Positions 44,087-53,044 of a DNA stretch of 64,000 bases are shown here, one piece after another; the stretch's first letter is position 1; each line of letters begins with the position of its first letter. Below the pieces are notes generated by a model. The model made no database searches, was not told the origin of the DNA, and saw nothing but the letters and a program-made list of their open reading frames with translations. Source of the stretch: Palsa-1392 sp963819975 (GTDB taxonomy: Bacteria; Verrucomicrobiota; Verrucomicrobiia; Chthoniobacterales; UBA10450); NCBI GenBank assembly GCA_963819975.1, contig CAWFYE010000017.1:1-64000 (forward strand). The letters run 5' to 3'. A program made the position numbers and the translations under genes.

Positions 44087-44755
44087 CTAGCCAGGAAGGA
44101 CAAATGCCACCGTCTCGTTCGCGGCGCGGTGATTCGACCAGAATTTCTCGCCGTCGAAAGTCAGTGAGCGCGAGGCGAAGGGAATGGTCCCGAGATCCTC
44201 CACCGTCGGATTTTCCTCGCGCGCGTCGAGCCGCGCGATCCGCCACTCTTCGGACTTGTTCGGAACATCCTTGTTTTCCTGTCCGCGCAGCACGTAGAGC
44301 GTTCCCTCGACGAAGGTCTGTCCGCAGATTTCTGCGCCGACGTCGATCGTGCGCGAAATGTTTCCTGAATCGTCAACTTGATGGATCTGACCTTTGTACC
44401 ACTGGCTCAGATAAAAATGGTCGCCATCGTAGCTCAGGTAGGAGCCGGTGAACTCCGGACAGGCGAACAATTTCGTAAACCCGTCACTCGCTGTGTAGCG
44501 ATAGACATAGCGATCGTCGTTTAACCCTTTGCCGATTGTGAAACGCCAGCCGTCGTTGGTCATCACCCCTGCCCAAACCACGCCGGGCGGATCGATCTCA
44601 TCGACAATCTTCAAGTCGTCGCCGTCAATCCGGTAGAGCGTGCCGAGATCGCGCGAACTCATCCAAAGTCGCTTCCCATCCCACGCCAGCGCTTGCGGCG
44701 TCACGCACGGAGCCGGAATTCGTTGTTTCTCGGTGATTGGAGTCATGTCATTCAA
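44087..44755 (-). CDS. Glutaminyl-cyclase-like or SMP-30-like beta-propeller protein
   Basis: 222 residues without a signal peptide. Short repeated blades: TPQALAWDGKRLWMSSRDLGTLYRID, GSYLSYDGDHFYLSQWYKGQIHQVD, SRSLTFDGEKFWSNHRAANE (key motifs AWDGKRLW, SYDGDHFYL, TFDGEKFW). The pattern resembles five-bladed propellers such as glutamine cyclotransferase-like families, but the catalytic residues are not evident. Probably cytoplasmic. Single gene. Confidence 0.65.
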   Translation of the reverse strand: MNDMTPITEKQRIPAPCVTPQALAWDGKRLWMSSRDLGTLYRIDGDDLKIVDEIDPPGVVWAGVMTNDGWRFTIGKGLNDDRYVYRYTASDGFTKLFACPEFTGSYLSYDGDHFYLSQWYKGQIHQVDDSGNISRTIDVGAEICGQTFVEGTLYVLRGQENKDVPNKSEEWRIARLDAREENPTVEDLGTIPFASRSLTFDGEKFWSNHRAANETVAFVLPG

Positions 44756-44846
44756 TCATCCACAGATTTCACAGATTTCCACAAATCGAAGCAAGCGGTC
44801 GGGCGAAAAAATCACCGCGAATTTTCGGACCCTTCGCTGGCGGTGC

Positions 44847-45350
44847 TTAGGTTGCGCCAGAATAAAGATCGCCGAGCCAGATCTGCGCCGCGGGCTGATC
44901 GCGCGTTGAAACAAGGAAACGCTCCCAAGCTTCTTTTTCGTGCCAGACCGGCGCCAGTTCCCAGACGCAAAACGTCGGCTTATGCACGGCGTCGCGCGGC
45001 CAGAGGGAAAAGTCGGCCATTGCCTCGCCATCCTTGTAGAAGACCGTTTCCCAGACCTCGTTGTTGCCGCGCCAGGTGCAAACGATCAGGAAATAAAACT
45101 CGCTCCCACACCGGTGCAAAATGACGAAGCCGAGGCCAGCTGCCTCAAGGTTTTCTCGGGCCACGCAGGAACGGGCCAGTCGATCGATCTCATCCGGAAC
45201 CGGCTGATCGTTCCGATACACCACATACCATTTCAAGATCGCGCCGTTCGCTCCGATCGAGTCGCCAGGTGTCACGCGCTTTGGGGCGTGCCGATAGCTC
45301 TGGGCCACGCCGAGATCGTTCTTCAGGATGTCTGCCAGGGACGGTGCCAC
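44847..45350 (-). CDS. Conserved hypothetical protein
   Basis: 167 residues, no signal or membrane segment. Trp/Phe-rich core (KWYVVYRNDQPVP, SEFYFLIVCTWRGNNEVWETVFYKD, FCVWELAPVWHEKEAWERFLVS). No family I can name, but the composition and length are typical of a folded cytoplasmic protein. Single gene, 90 bp upstream of the beta-propeller gene on the same strand, so a short operon is possible. Confidence 0.6.
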   Translation of the reverse strand: MAPSLADILKNDLGVAQSYRHAPKRVTPGDSIGANGAILKWYVVYRNDQPVPDEIDRLARSCVARENLEAAGLGFVILHRCGSEFYFLIVCTWRGNNEVWETVFYKDGEAMADFSLWPRDAVHKPTFCVWELAPVWHEKEAWERFLVSTRDQPAAQIWLGDLYSGAT

Positions 45351-45758
45351 CGTCTAGCATGCTACCAGAAAAGTATTCGCTAGCCAGGGCGCTCGCGAGG
45401 ATCTGGCGATCCGTGAGCCGGCCCGATGGCTTTCTTCCTTAGACTTCTCACCTCCGGTGCACCCGGCTTGGCATTAAGCCGCGCCAGGGTGAACTAAAGT
45501 GTAATAGTCAACAGGCAAAATGTTCTGGAGAATAACGAAGATGACCTTCTGAATGCGGATTCTTCCGTCGTCTCGCTGCATCTTCCCTAACGGGCAGTAG
45601 ACGGCAGAAGAAGAAGCGATAAATTTTGCAATTCAACCCGTAGCGATGGTGCCAATTACGATTTCAACCGCCCGCGACGATGACGCCGGGTTCGAGGACG
45701 CACTCGACCGAGGCTGCCTGCGTGCGATGGATCGCGCTCTTGTTTCATCTCCCGAGCC
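45351..45758. other. Intergenic region before the two-component operon, nothing recognised
   Basis: About 410 bp between divergent starts. It includes a stretch that is AT-richer (about 45490-45640), likely promoter DNA, and one CCTAACG motif copy at 45596. No open frame or RNA gene. Confidence 0.4.
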
Positions 45759-47414
45759 ATGAAGTCGCAAAACGAGATCGTGGAATCCTTTCACGCCGGT
45801 CAAACCAGAATCCTTGAGATGGTGGCGGCGGATAAGCCGCTGCCGGAGATTCTAAAAAGGATTGTCCTTTTGATGGAGGCCCAGGTGGAAGGAATGGTCT
45901 GTTCCATTCTGGTGCTGGCGACCGACGGGCGGCGGGTGCGACACGGCGCGGCACCGAGTTTGCCGGCGGCTTATGTGCATGCCGTGAATGGCGCGCCGAT
46001 CGGCCCGCGGCATGGGTCGTGCGGGACCGCCATGTTTCTGAAACGGCGGGTGATAGTGACCGACATGCTGACCGATCCGCTTTGGACTGACTACCGCGAA
46101 CTGGCGCGGATTCTCGACCTGAGCGCTTGTTGGTCGACGCCGATCTTCTCGCCCCGGGGCGATGTTTTGGGATCGTTCGCGATGTATCGTCGCGAGCCGC
46201 GGGGCCCAAACGCCCAGGAAACGCGCCTGACGCAGGTCGCTACCCACATCGCGGGGATCGCGATCGAGCGCCAGCGCGTGCAGGAGACGTTGCGCGAGCG
46301 CGAAGCACGCATCAACCTCGCGGCCGAATCGGCGGATCTCGCTTTTTGGGTCATCTATCCGGATAGCAACGCGGCCTGGATGAGTGACAAGGGACGCCTC
46401 ATTTACGGCTTCGATTCCAAGCTGCCGCTGAACCGTGAGTTAATCTGTGGCCGGGTGCATCCCGACGAAAGGGAAGCGGTTCACGCGGCCTTCGACCGGG
46501 CCTGCGCTTCACAAGGGACTTTCGAATCCGAGCATCGGCTCGTCTTACCTCACGGAAAAACGCGCTGGGTCATCGCGCGCGGTCGCTGCTTGCCAGACGA
46601 GGATGGGAAACCAGGTGAACTCATCGGAATAACGATTGACGTCAGCGCCCAGAAACAGACCGCGCTTCAGCTGCAGATCCAACGGGAAGAAATGGCCCAT
46701 CTCAATCGCGTGGCGTTGATGGGCGAAATGACGGCGTCAGTCGCGCATGAGTTGAATCAGCCGCTGACCGCCATTTCCAACAACGCCTCCGCCGCGCGGC
46801 GGTTCCTGCAACGAGAGGAATTCGATCCCGTTCTCCTCCGGGAGTTGCTCCACGACATTGTCGCCGACAGTCAGCGGGCCGGCGAAGTGATCCGCGGGAT
46901 TCGCAGTCTCATGCGCAAAGAAAAGAGCGTCCGCGCCCGGCTCGATCTCAACGCGGTGATTGCAGACACGATCCGTTTGGTCGGTTCGGACGTCGTCCTC
47001 CGCGAGAGTGTGATCGCGACGGAACTTGATGAGAACCTGCCGCAGGTAAAAGCGGTTCCGGTTCAGGTCCAGCAGATCTTGCTGAACCTGATCATGAACG
47101 CCCTCGACGCGGTCCAAAGCCGGCCGCCCGCCAAGCGTCGCGTCATCATTCATACCCGTTTGCTCGACGGAGAGAATGTGGAAGTGAGCGTGCGCGATTC
47201 CGGACCGGGTCTGCCGAATGACCGTCCGGAAAAGGTCTTCGACCATTTCTTTACGACAAAGCAACAAGGAATGGGGATGGGCCTGACGATCGTGCGTTCC
47301 CTTGTCGAATCGCATGGGGGCAAGATCAGTGCGCAAAACATGCCGGATGGCGGAGCCCGCTTTTTCTTCACTCTCCCCGCCTTCCGCTCGCAATCGAAAA
47401 AACAGGCGGCATGA
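45759..47414 (+). CDS. GAF-PAS sensor histidine kinase
   Basis: 551 residues, cytoplasmic. GAF domain at about 15-165 (GPRHGSCGTAMFLKRRVIVTDM, STPIFSPRGDVLGSFAMY), PAS domain at about 180-300 (AWMSDKGRLIYGF ... LPHGKTRWVIARGRCLPDEDG), then dimerisation helix with phospho-His330 (SVAHELNQPLTAI) and HATPase with N-box NLIMNALDAV, G1 DSGPGLP and G2 GMGMGL. The kinase core is of the type found in FixL-like and ThkA-like oxygen or redox sensors, but no heme ligand motif is apparent. The stop overlaps the next start (ATGA), so the two are coupled. Confidence 0.9.
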   Translation: MKSQNEIVESFHAGQTRILEMVAADKPLPEILKRIVLLMEAQVEGMVCSILVLATDGRRVRHGAAPSLPAAYVHAVNGAPIGPRHGSCGTAMFLKRRVIVTDMLTDPLWTDYRELARILDLSACWSTPIFSPRGDVLGSFAMYRREPRGPNAQETRLTQVATHIAGIAIERQRVQETLREREARINLAAESADLAFWVIYPDSNAAWMSDKGRLIYGFDSKLPLNRELICGRVHPDEREAVHAAFDRACASQGTFESEHRLVLPHGKTRWVIARGRCLPDEDGKPGELIGITIDVSAQKQTALQLQIQREEMAHLNRVALMGEMTASVAHELNQPLTAISNNASAARRFLQREEFDPVLLRELLHDIVADSQRAGEVIRGIRSLMRKEKSVRARLDLNAVIADTIRLVGSDVVLRESVIATELDENLPQVKAVPVQVQQILLNLIMNALDAVQSRPPAKRRVIIHTRLLDGENVEVSVRDSGPGLPNDRPEKVFDHFFTTKQQGMGMGLTIVRSLVESHGGKISAQNMPDGGARFFFTLPAFRSQSKKQAA

Positions 47415-47812
47415 ACACAAATCCGAGCTCGGAGATTGACGAAGTTTGCCTGGTCGATGACGACGCCTCGGTTCTCCGCTCGATGCAATACCTGCTCGCG
47501 TCGGATGGAATAAAGGTACGCCCCTTCAACAAACCGGAAGAATTCCTCACCCACGCCGCCGCTCACCGGGTCCCCGTGGTCGTGACCGACATCTGGATGG
47601 AGGGAGTCACCGGTCTCGAAATTCTCGCCCGCATGTGCGCGGTCACGCCGCGCCCGCGGGTCATCGTCATTACTGCGCGCGAGGATCTCGCGGCCCGCGC
47701 GACGGCCATGCAGATCGGACCGACCGCATTTTTCATCAAGCCATTCAATGATGAACAGTTCCTTGCCGCAGTGCGAAAGGCTCTCGGGCAGGCGAAACAT
47801 TCATCGGGATAA
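47411..47812 (+). CDS. Single-domain response regulator
   Basis: 133 residues with a receiver domain only. Acidic pocket Asp16-Asp18 (LVDDDAS), phospho-acceptor Asp60 (VVTDIWMEG), Thr in VITARED and Lys in FIKPFNDEQF, all in place. No output domain, so it must pass the signal to another protein or act as phosphate sink. It starts inside the stop of the GAF-PAS kinase gene, its obvious partner. Sequence resembles the receiver of FixJ-type regulators. Confidence 0.9.
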   Translation: MNTNPSSEIDEVCLVDDDASVLRSMQYLLASDGIKVRPFNKPEEFLTHAAAHRVPVVVTDIWMEGVTGLEILARMCAVTPRPRVIVITAREDLAARATAMQIGPTAFFIKPFNDEQFLAAVRKALGQAKHSSG

Positions 47813-47840
47813 TTCAGGAACCCGACGATCAAGAAATCTT

Positions 47841-48605
47841 GTGAGCGAAGGCTTATTTAACGTCGCCGGCAAGATCGCGCTGATTACCGGCGGGAGCAGC
47901 GGCATTGGCCGCGCCACGGCGCTGCTCTTTGCGAAGCAGGGGGCGAAGGTTGTCATCGGCGATATCGATCCTGCCGGTCGAGAGACGGCCGAGACGATCA
48001 GGCGCGAGGGAAACGAAGCAATCTTCCTGCAGACGGACGTGCGCGAGGCGAATGAGGTGCAGAACCTTGTTGCGACCACGGTCAAGACCTACGGCAGATT
48101 AGATTGCGCCTTTAACAATGCCGGAATTCTTTCGCCTGCGGCACCGTTAGCCGAGACCGATGAATCAGTCTTCGACCAGGTCATCGCCGTAGATCTGAAA
48201 GGAATATTTCTCTCCATGAAATATGAAATTCGGCAGATGCTGAAGAATGGCGGCGGCGTAATCGTGAACAACGCATCGATCGCCGGAATGATTGCGGACC
48301 CCGGCATCGGCCCTTACGTCGCAGCGAAGCACGGCGTCATTGGATTAACGAAGGCTGCCGGGATCGAGTATGCCGGCGAGGGAATACGGATCAATGCCCT
48401 TGCCCCAGGATTGGTCGACACCGCCATGACCAAACCCTGGCTTGACGACCCCGAAATTCGCGACGCTTTCCTGGCTCGCTCGCCGATTGGTCGCGTCGCG
48501 CAACCGGAAGAGATGGCTGGGATGGTTCTGTTCCTCTGCTCCGACTTTGCATCTTTTGCTGCTGGACAGGTATTTACGGTCGACGGCGGTTACACTGCTC
48601 GTTGA
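47841..48605 (+). CDS. Short-chain dehydrogenase/reductase
   Basis: 254 residues from the GTG at 47841 (annotated MSEGLFNVAG); the frame is open 31 codons earlier, overlapping the response regulator end, which makes the inner start more likely. Classical SDR: cofactor loop TGGSSGIG, Asp after strand 2 (VIGDIDP, suggesting NAD rather than NADP), NNAG, catalytic Ser (NNASIAG), Tyr and Lys (YVAAK), and the C-terminal FTVDGGYTAR. Many enzymes of this type act as 3-oxoacyl reductases or alcohol dehydrogenases. The substrate is not evident. Only 28 bp behind the regulator. Confidence 0.9.
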   Translation: MSEGLFNVAGKIALITGGSSGIGRATALLFAKQGAKVVIGDIDPAGRETAETIRREGNEAIFLQTDVREANEVQNLVATTVKTYGRLDCAFNNAGILSPAAPLAETDESVFDQVIAVDLKGIFLSMKYEIRQMLKNGGGVIVNNASIAGMIADPGIGPYVAAKHGVIGLTKAAGIEYAGEGIRINALAPGLVDTAMTKPWLDDPEIRDAFLARSPIGRVAQPEEMAGMVLFLCSDFASFAAGQVFTVDGGYTAR

Positions 48606-48690
48606 TGCGATTTCGACGTCGTTGCCGGATGGCGGTTGTTACACCAAAGTTCAATATGCGAATCGTTGAATCGTCCTGCACAATCATGAG

Positions 48691-49119
48691 ATGAATCCAT
48701 GGCGGCCGATTTTATCGGGCATGGCGTGCATATGCTGCGTCGCGTCCTGCGATATGGGTCCTCCGCCAGCCGCTCCACCAGTCCAGCAGGACCGTAGTAC
48801 GCCATCCGACAGCGCGCAAAATTCGAAGCAAAAGCAGATCGCGTTTCTAAATCGCATCCGTGACGCCGACCCGGCGGGGCGAACGATCGACCGCGCCTTG
48901 CTTAACGACCAAAATGAACTGGGCTTGATTCTCGATCGCAGCGTCGAGATGCAAAAAATTCCAGACCTGATGCGCTTGATGCTGACCCAAATGGCGAAGG
49001 AATTTCCCGGGCAGGATCTGACCGTTCTCGCCTACGCGCCTTCCAGCCCGCCCCGAAAAATCGGCACGGCGCATCTCGATGCCCGCAGCGGCACCATGAC
49101 ATACGATCCTGAACAATGA
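48691..49119 (+). CDS. Putative lipoprotein, unknown
   Basis: 142 residues. Lipobox VASC at about residue 20, with Asp following, then a Pro-rich linker (MGPPPAAPPVQQ) and a helical domain (KQIAFLNRIRDADPAGRTIDRALLNDQN; key part LNRIRDADP). Ends with a basic beta strand segment (PRKIGTAHLDARSGTMTYDPEQ). No known family. First of three small genes on the same strand at 48.7-50.2 kb. Confidence 0.65.
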   Translation: MNPWRPILSGMACICCVASCDMGPPPAAPPVQQDRSTPSDSAQNSKQKQIAFLNRIRDADPAGRTIDRALLNDQNELGLILDRSVEMQKIPDLMRLMLTQMAKEFPGQDLTVLAYAPSSPPRKIGTAHLDARSGTMTYDPEQ

Positions 49120-49154
49120 CTCTTTTTCGAATCCGAAAATGAAAGGACAAACCT

Positions 49155-49718
49155 ATGCCAGACACTGTTGATGACTTCATGCGACGTTTCGCGAGCGGTG
49201 GCACGGTGGATGACGTGGACGCGAGCCGGTTTCACGACCGCTTCGTTTCCACTCACCCGGACGACGCCCACTTTGATAATCGGGCCTATCACGAGGGAGC
49301 GGTCCAATATCTCGGCCAGCTTCCAGACGATCGCTTTCACGACGCCGCGAAAAATGCGGTGACCCAGGCGCCACCAGAGCAAAAATCGGACTTAATCGGG
49401 GGATTGCTCAGCGCGCTGGGCGCTTCTGTTGGGGGCACTGGAACAGGCTCCGCAAACACCGGAGCGCTCGCTGGCGGAGGCGGTCTTGCTGCAATCGCAG
49501 GCATGCTCGGCCTCGGTTCAACCGATCCAAATAAGATGAGTGAAGACGATGCCGCCGGGGTGATGAATTACGCGCGCAAGGAGCATCCGGAAATCATGCA
49601 GAAGACCGTCGAAGAAAAGCCATGGTTTGTGAAAGCGATGGGAAACCCCGTCGTGATGGGCGCTCTGACGATGGCTGCAGCGAAACTTTTGACCGATCAA
49701 AAAAAGAGAAACGCTTGA
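49155..49718 (+). CDS. Hypothetical protein with a glycine-rich middle
   Basis: 187 residues. The N-terminal part (VDDFMRRFASGGTVDDVDASRFHDRFVSTHPDD; key part FDNRAYHEGAVQYLGQLPDDRF) is charged and helical, followed by a Gly-rich hydrophobic segment (GALAGGGGLAAIAGMLGLG) and a C-terminal helix (NPVVMGALTMAAAKLL). Good ribosome-binding site (GAAAGGAC) 8 nt upstream. No family I can name with certainty. Separated by 35 bp from the lipoprotein and 66 bp from the DUF3597 gene. Confidence 0.6.
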   Translation: MPDTVDDFMRRFASGGTVDDVDASRFHDRFVSTHPDDAHFDNRAYHEGAVQYLGQLPDDRFHDAAKNAVTQAPPEQKSDLIGGLLSALGASVGGTGTGSANTGALAGGGGLAAIAGMLGLGSTDPNKMSEDDAAGVMNYARKEHPEIMQKTVEEKPWFVKAMGNPVVMGALTMAAAKLLTDQKKRNA

Positions 49719-49784
49719 TCGGAGTCGTTTTTCCCAGAAAACCAAGAAGAACAACAACCAAACTAAATTAAGAGGTAAAATACG

Positions 49785-50228
49785 ATGGGATTACTCAGCA
49801 ATTTAATGTCGAAGATTTTTAGCCACGCTCCTGCCACTGCCCCCGCCGCCACGTCGGCACCCGCGGCCGCGAGCGCGCCGCCGCCGCCGCCGACGGCAGC
49901 AACTCAGCCCGCACCCACCGCCGCTCCGGCTGCTTCTACTCCCGCGCCGGCTGCTCCAAAGCCGGCGCCGGTCGTGGACATCGCCGCGGTCATGGATGGG
50001 CTGGCCGCCAAGAACCCGGAAAAACTGGATTGGAAGCGGTCAATCGTTGATTTGATGAAGCTGGTGGGCATGGATAGTAGCCTGAGCGCACGCAAAGAAC
50101 TGGCAACCGAGCTTCACTACACGGGAGACATGAACGATTCTGCTTCAATGAATATCTGGCTTCATAAGGAAGTCTTGAAGAAGCTGTCAGAGAACGGCGG
50201 AAAAGTTCCACCGGAGTTGCTCAGCTGA
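49785..50228 (+). CDS. DUF3597-family protein
   Basis: 147 residues. N-terminal MGLLSNLMSKIFSHA, then a long Ala/Pro-rich linker (about 15-63), then the DUF3597 domain (VVDIAAVMDGLAAKNPEKLDWKRSIVDLMKLVGMDSS; key parts LDWKRSIVDLMKL, KELATELHYTG, SASMNIWLHKEVLKKL). The family is small, bacterial and of unknown function, found in stress-responsive contexts. The spacing AAGAGGT upstream of the ATG is good. Third gene of the small envelope group. Confidence 0.8.
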   Translation: MGLLSNLMSKIFSHAPATAPAATSAPAAASAPPPPPTAATQPAPTAAPAASTPAPAAPKPAPVVDIAAVMDGLAAKNPEKLDWKRSIVDLMKLVGMDSSLSARKELATELHYTGDMNDSASMNIWLHKEVLKKLSENGGKVPPELLS

Positions 50229-50471
50229 AGTCCAGTGTCGTGATTCCGCGGCCGATCTGGCGCCGCGGAATATCGCGCCTCGGCCTTTCGGAAGGAGTGA
50301 GGGCAGACGAGCACGAAATCGCCCGCCGGATCGCCGGCAGGCCTGGCGCGCGCCCTGGCCCCGCTCGTCCAAAGCATCGGCCCGGAACGTGATTACGCCG
50401 GCAAGCGCGAATCTCACTTTGGCTGTCCCGATACTGAGCCGGGCGCCGTCAAAGTGAAAAACAGGATCGTA

Positions 50472-51152
50472 ATGGAGATGACAGCCGACTATAAAACTAA
50501 TTCCATACCGGAAAATGAAAGCGCTCTCCTCTCCGCAACCGACACAGTCGAACTGCCGGTTTCCCGCTCATCCGCCAGGCCTATGTTAGAACCGAGTAAA
50601 CATCAGGAGTCGCTGGGAGATGTCGATGCGACGACGAATCGCAGGCTCCTCGCGGACAGATTGCTTTGGGAACGCCTAAGAAACTGGAGGGGGTCCAGCC
50701 CGGAGCTGGATCGGATTCACTTCTTGAAGACGGTTCCGTTCTTCGGTGAGCTGTCCAATCGGCAGCTTAAGAATGTTTCGGGAATCATGTTCGAACGGAG
50801 CTATGACGCCGGTGAAATAATATTTGAGGAAGGGCAGCCAGGCGCAGCTCTCTTCCTGATACTCTCCGGCAAGGTTGCGATTGAACTTTGCCGCGAAGAC
50901 AAGACTCTTGCTTTGGCGACTCTCGAAGAAGGAGCTTTTTTCGGTGAAATGGCTCTGCTCAACGAAACTCCGCGCTCCGCGGACGCCCGTGCCCTGGAAC
51001 ATACCCGGGCTCTGGCGCTCTTCCGGAGCGACCTGGCCGATTTAGTGCAACGAGACCCGCAGGCTGCCTGTCAAATCTACCGGGCTTTGGCATCCATTAT
51101 CAGCGATCGCCTCCGGTTAACTAACGAACTGGTTCAGGCAGAATCTGTTTAG
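50472..51152 (+). CDS. Cyclic-nucleotide-binding domain protein (Crp/Fnr-type CNB)
   Basis: 226 residues from the ATG at 50472 with AGGA five nt upstream; GTG 50454 is an alternative. A polar N-terminal part of about 80 residues is followed by a CNB domain: FLKTVPFFGELSNRQLKNVS, the barrel turn LFLILSGKVAIEL and the phosphate-binding cassette GAFFGEMALLNETPRSADARA, with Glu and Arg both kept, so cAMP or cGMP binding is plausible. No DNA-binding wing is present. It overlaps no other gene and lies 17 bp before the AI-2E-type permease, so it may gate or regulate that protein. Confidence 0.8.
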   Translation: MEMTADYKTNSIPENESALLSATDTVELPVSRSSARPMLEPSKHQESLGDVDATTNRRLLADRLLWERLRNWRGSSPELDRIHFLKTVPFFGELSNRQLKNVSGIMFERSYDAGEIIFEEGQPGAALFLILSGKVAIELCREDKTLALATLEEGAFFGEMALLNETPRSADARALEHTRALALFRSDLADLVQRDPQAACQIYRALASIISDRLRLTNELVQAESV

Positions 51153-51169
51153 GGGAAAACCGGCCTGGA

Positions 51170-52459
51170 ATGAATCTCGTTTCGGACTTTGCGACCAAGG
51201 AGCACGAGCGCAAAATCCGGCGCAGAGTCTTTCATCTCACCTTTCTGATTCTCGCGCTCGTTTTCGGTGGATTATTGATTTGGAAATTGGGTGGTCTCTT
51301 CTTGCCAATCATCGTGGGCGCCCTGCTGGCCTACCTTTTCCGTCCGATCAAAGAGCGTTTCAAGATCCCCTGGCTTCCACACGAGCTCCAGGTTTTGTGC
51401 TCTTTTGCGGCTATTGGACTGGTTCTGTTTTTCGTCTTCGACAATGTCCGCAAACACATTCCGGATGAAAAACAGAAGTTGGAATTCAAGGTCCGCCTCC
51501 AGTACAAACTGAATCAGAAATACCAGGAAATGACGGCGAAATCAGAAGGAGGCAGCTGGGGCATGATAATGCCGCTGATCGCCAAGGAAGCTGGTCCCGT
51601 GATGGATCGACTGAACGGGCTGCTTGCGCTCGATCGGGAAGAGCAGGACCTATTCTTCAAATATCGAACGAGATATAACGGGGAAGCGCCGATTGAGGAT
51701 AAATTCTTCGATTATTTTTGGGCGAACCAGGGCACGAGCAAATACGTCATCCCCGAGAAGACTCCGGCAGCCGATTCCCCAACCGTGGCCCCAGCGGTTG
51801 CGGCTGCGCCCGAAGCTACCGAGGCCAGGGCAAAGAGTGACTGGTCAGTGTGGATCCTTGCGCCGCTGACATTTATTTTTCTCGGCTTCGATGACGGTCA
51901 GATACGCCGCTATTTTATTAGCCTCGTGTCCAACCGCTATTTTGAATTATCTTTGACGCTCATGGACAGGCTGGATAGTGCAATTGGCAAGTATCTCCGG
52001 GGGACAGCGATGGAATGCTGTCTGGTCGGCCTCACTCTTTGTCTGGGCTTGATCCTGCTCGGGATTCCAGTGGGGATTGCAATCGCGATTGGGGTAATTT
52101 CCGGTCTGGTTAACGCGATTCCTTTTCTCGGCACAGTCATCGGTCTCGTTATCAGCCTTGGCTATGCCTTGATCGCCGAAAACATAAAACCACTCATCCC
52201 CGGTCTGAACCCGAATGATCTGGCGCTTTACGTCCTGATTCTGATCGGCATCACCCATCTCCTGGACAATGCCGTATTCCAGCCGTTTGTCGTTGGGAGC
52301 GCCGTGAACATTCACCCTGTGGTCGTTGTAGTCGCGATTCTGGGTGGTTCCCTGATCATGGGCCTGTGGGGCATGCTCTTCGCGGTCCCCGCCGTAGTTG
52401 TCCTCAAGACGGCCGTTGAAACCTTATTCAAAGAACTAAGAGCTTATCGAATTACCTGA
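51170..52459 (+). CDS. AI-2E family transporter (TqsA/PerM-like)
   Basis: 429 residues with eight membrane helices. N-terminal helices ILALVFGGLLIWKLGGLFLPIIVGALLAYLF (two), a soluble loop of about 130 residues interrupted by an Ala/Pro-rich stretch (residues about 195-222), then six C-terminal helices containing GLVNAIPFLGTVIGLVIS and LGGSLIMGLWGMLFAVPAVVVL. The family includes autoinducer-2 exporters, Na+/H+ exporters and PerM permeases; the Pro-rich insertion is unusual. Directly behind the cyclic-nucleotide-binding gene, possibly under its control. Confidence 0.85.
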   Translation: MNLVSDFATKEHERKIRRRVFHLTFLILALVFGGLLIWKLGGLFLPIIVGALLAYLFRPIKERFKIPWLPHELQVLCSFAAIGLVLFFVFDNVRKHIPDEKQKLEFKVRLQYKLNQKYQEMTAKSEGGSWGMIMPLIAKEAGPVMDRLNGLLALDREEQDLFFKYRTRYNGEAPIEDKFFDYFWANQGTSKYVIPEKTPAADSPTVAPAVAAAPEATEARAKSDWSVWILAPLTFIFLGFDDGQIRRYFISLVSNRYFELSLTLMDRLDSAIGKYLRGTAMECCLVGLTLCLGLILLGIPVGIAIAIGVISGLVNAIPFLGTVIGLVISLGYALIAENIKPLIPGLNPNDLALYVLILIGITHLLDNAVFQPFVVGSAVNIHPVVVVVAILGGSLIMGLWGMLFAVPAVVVLKTAVETLFKELRAYRIT

Positions 52460-52597
52460 TCGCGCAGTCGCGGTTAAGTGTCGCAACCAAATTATAGACG
52501 CAACTCAAATGTTGAAAAACGCCACAACTCCTCGACTGTCGCTGCGTCCGGTCAGGGGTCCCAATACCTGCATGCAGCACAATAGAACTGGATCCAT

Positions 52598-53044
52598 ATG
52601 AAAACACGCACCCTACTCTTGCTCTTAACCTGCCTCGGCCTGGTGCCGTTGGGCGCCATCGCTGACACTATTCCGAGCGGCACGACGCTCGTGCTCAAGA
52701 CGACAAGCACGATTACCTCTCGAGACAATACTGGGAAGCCGTTCCAGGGGCGTCTGTCCCAGAGCGTTCAGGTCAAAGGAAAGGTTGTCCTGGCCGAGGG
52801 AGCTGGCGTCGCTGGCGTCATCGAGTCACCGCGAGTCGCAATCGCATCGAGCACTCGTCCGCTCACCTTGAAACTCACCGAGGTTTCGATCGGCGGCAAG
52901 ATGGTGCCGATCAAGACGGAGTCGCTCGAGACAGATGCCACCGGAGTAAAGACGCGTGGTGGAAAACGGGTGACGGGCGGCGCCTTTGTGCTTTCACCGG
53001 GAACCACCCTGCAGTTCAAACTCAGTCAGCCGCTTAACCTGTGA
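52598..53044 (+). CDS. Secreted protein of unknown function
   Basis: 148 residues. Signal peptide MKTRTLLLLLTCLGLVPLGAIA; the mature part is all-beta with SGTTLVLKTTSTITSRDNTGKPFQGRLSQSV, AEGAGVAGVIESPRV and a C-terminal FVLSPGTTLQFKLSQPLNL. The pattern (SGT.L.lrt...i.S......G..F.a.l...v..............G....g.V) is common in small periplasmic proteins of soil bacteria. No known name. A copy of the motif GCCTAACGA lies 15 bp after the stop. Confidence 0.7.
   Translation: MKTRTLLLLLTCLGLVPLGAIADTIPSGTTLVLKTTSTITSRDNTGKPFQGRLSQSVQVKGKVVLAEGAGVAGVIESPRVAIASSTRPLTLKLTEVSIGGKMVPIKTESLETDATGVKTRGGKRVTGGAFVLSPGTTLQFKLSQPLNL

Noticed and set aside
46737..47800. Long minus-strand open frames over the GAF-PAS kinase and its regulator
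   Set aside because: Shadows of genes with complete catalytic motifs on the plus strand.
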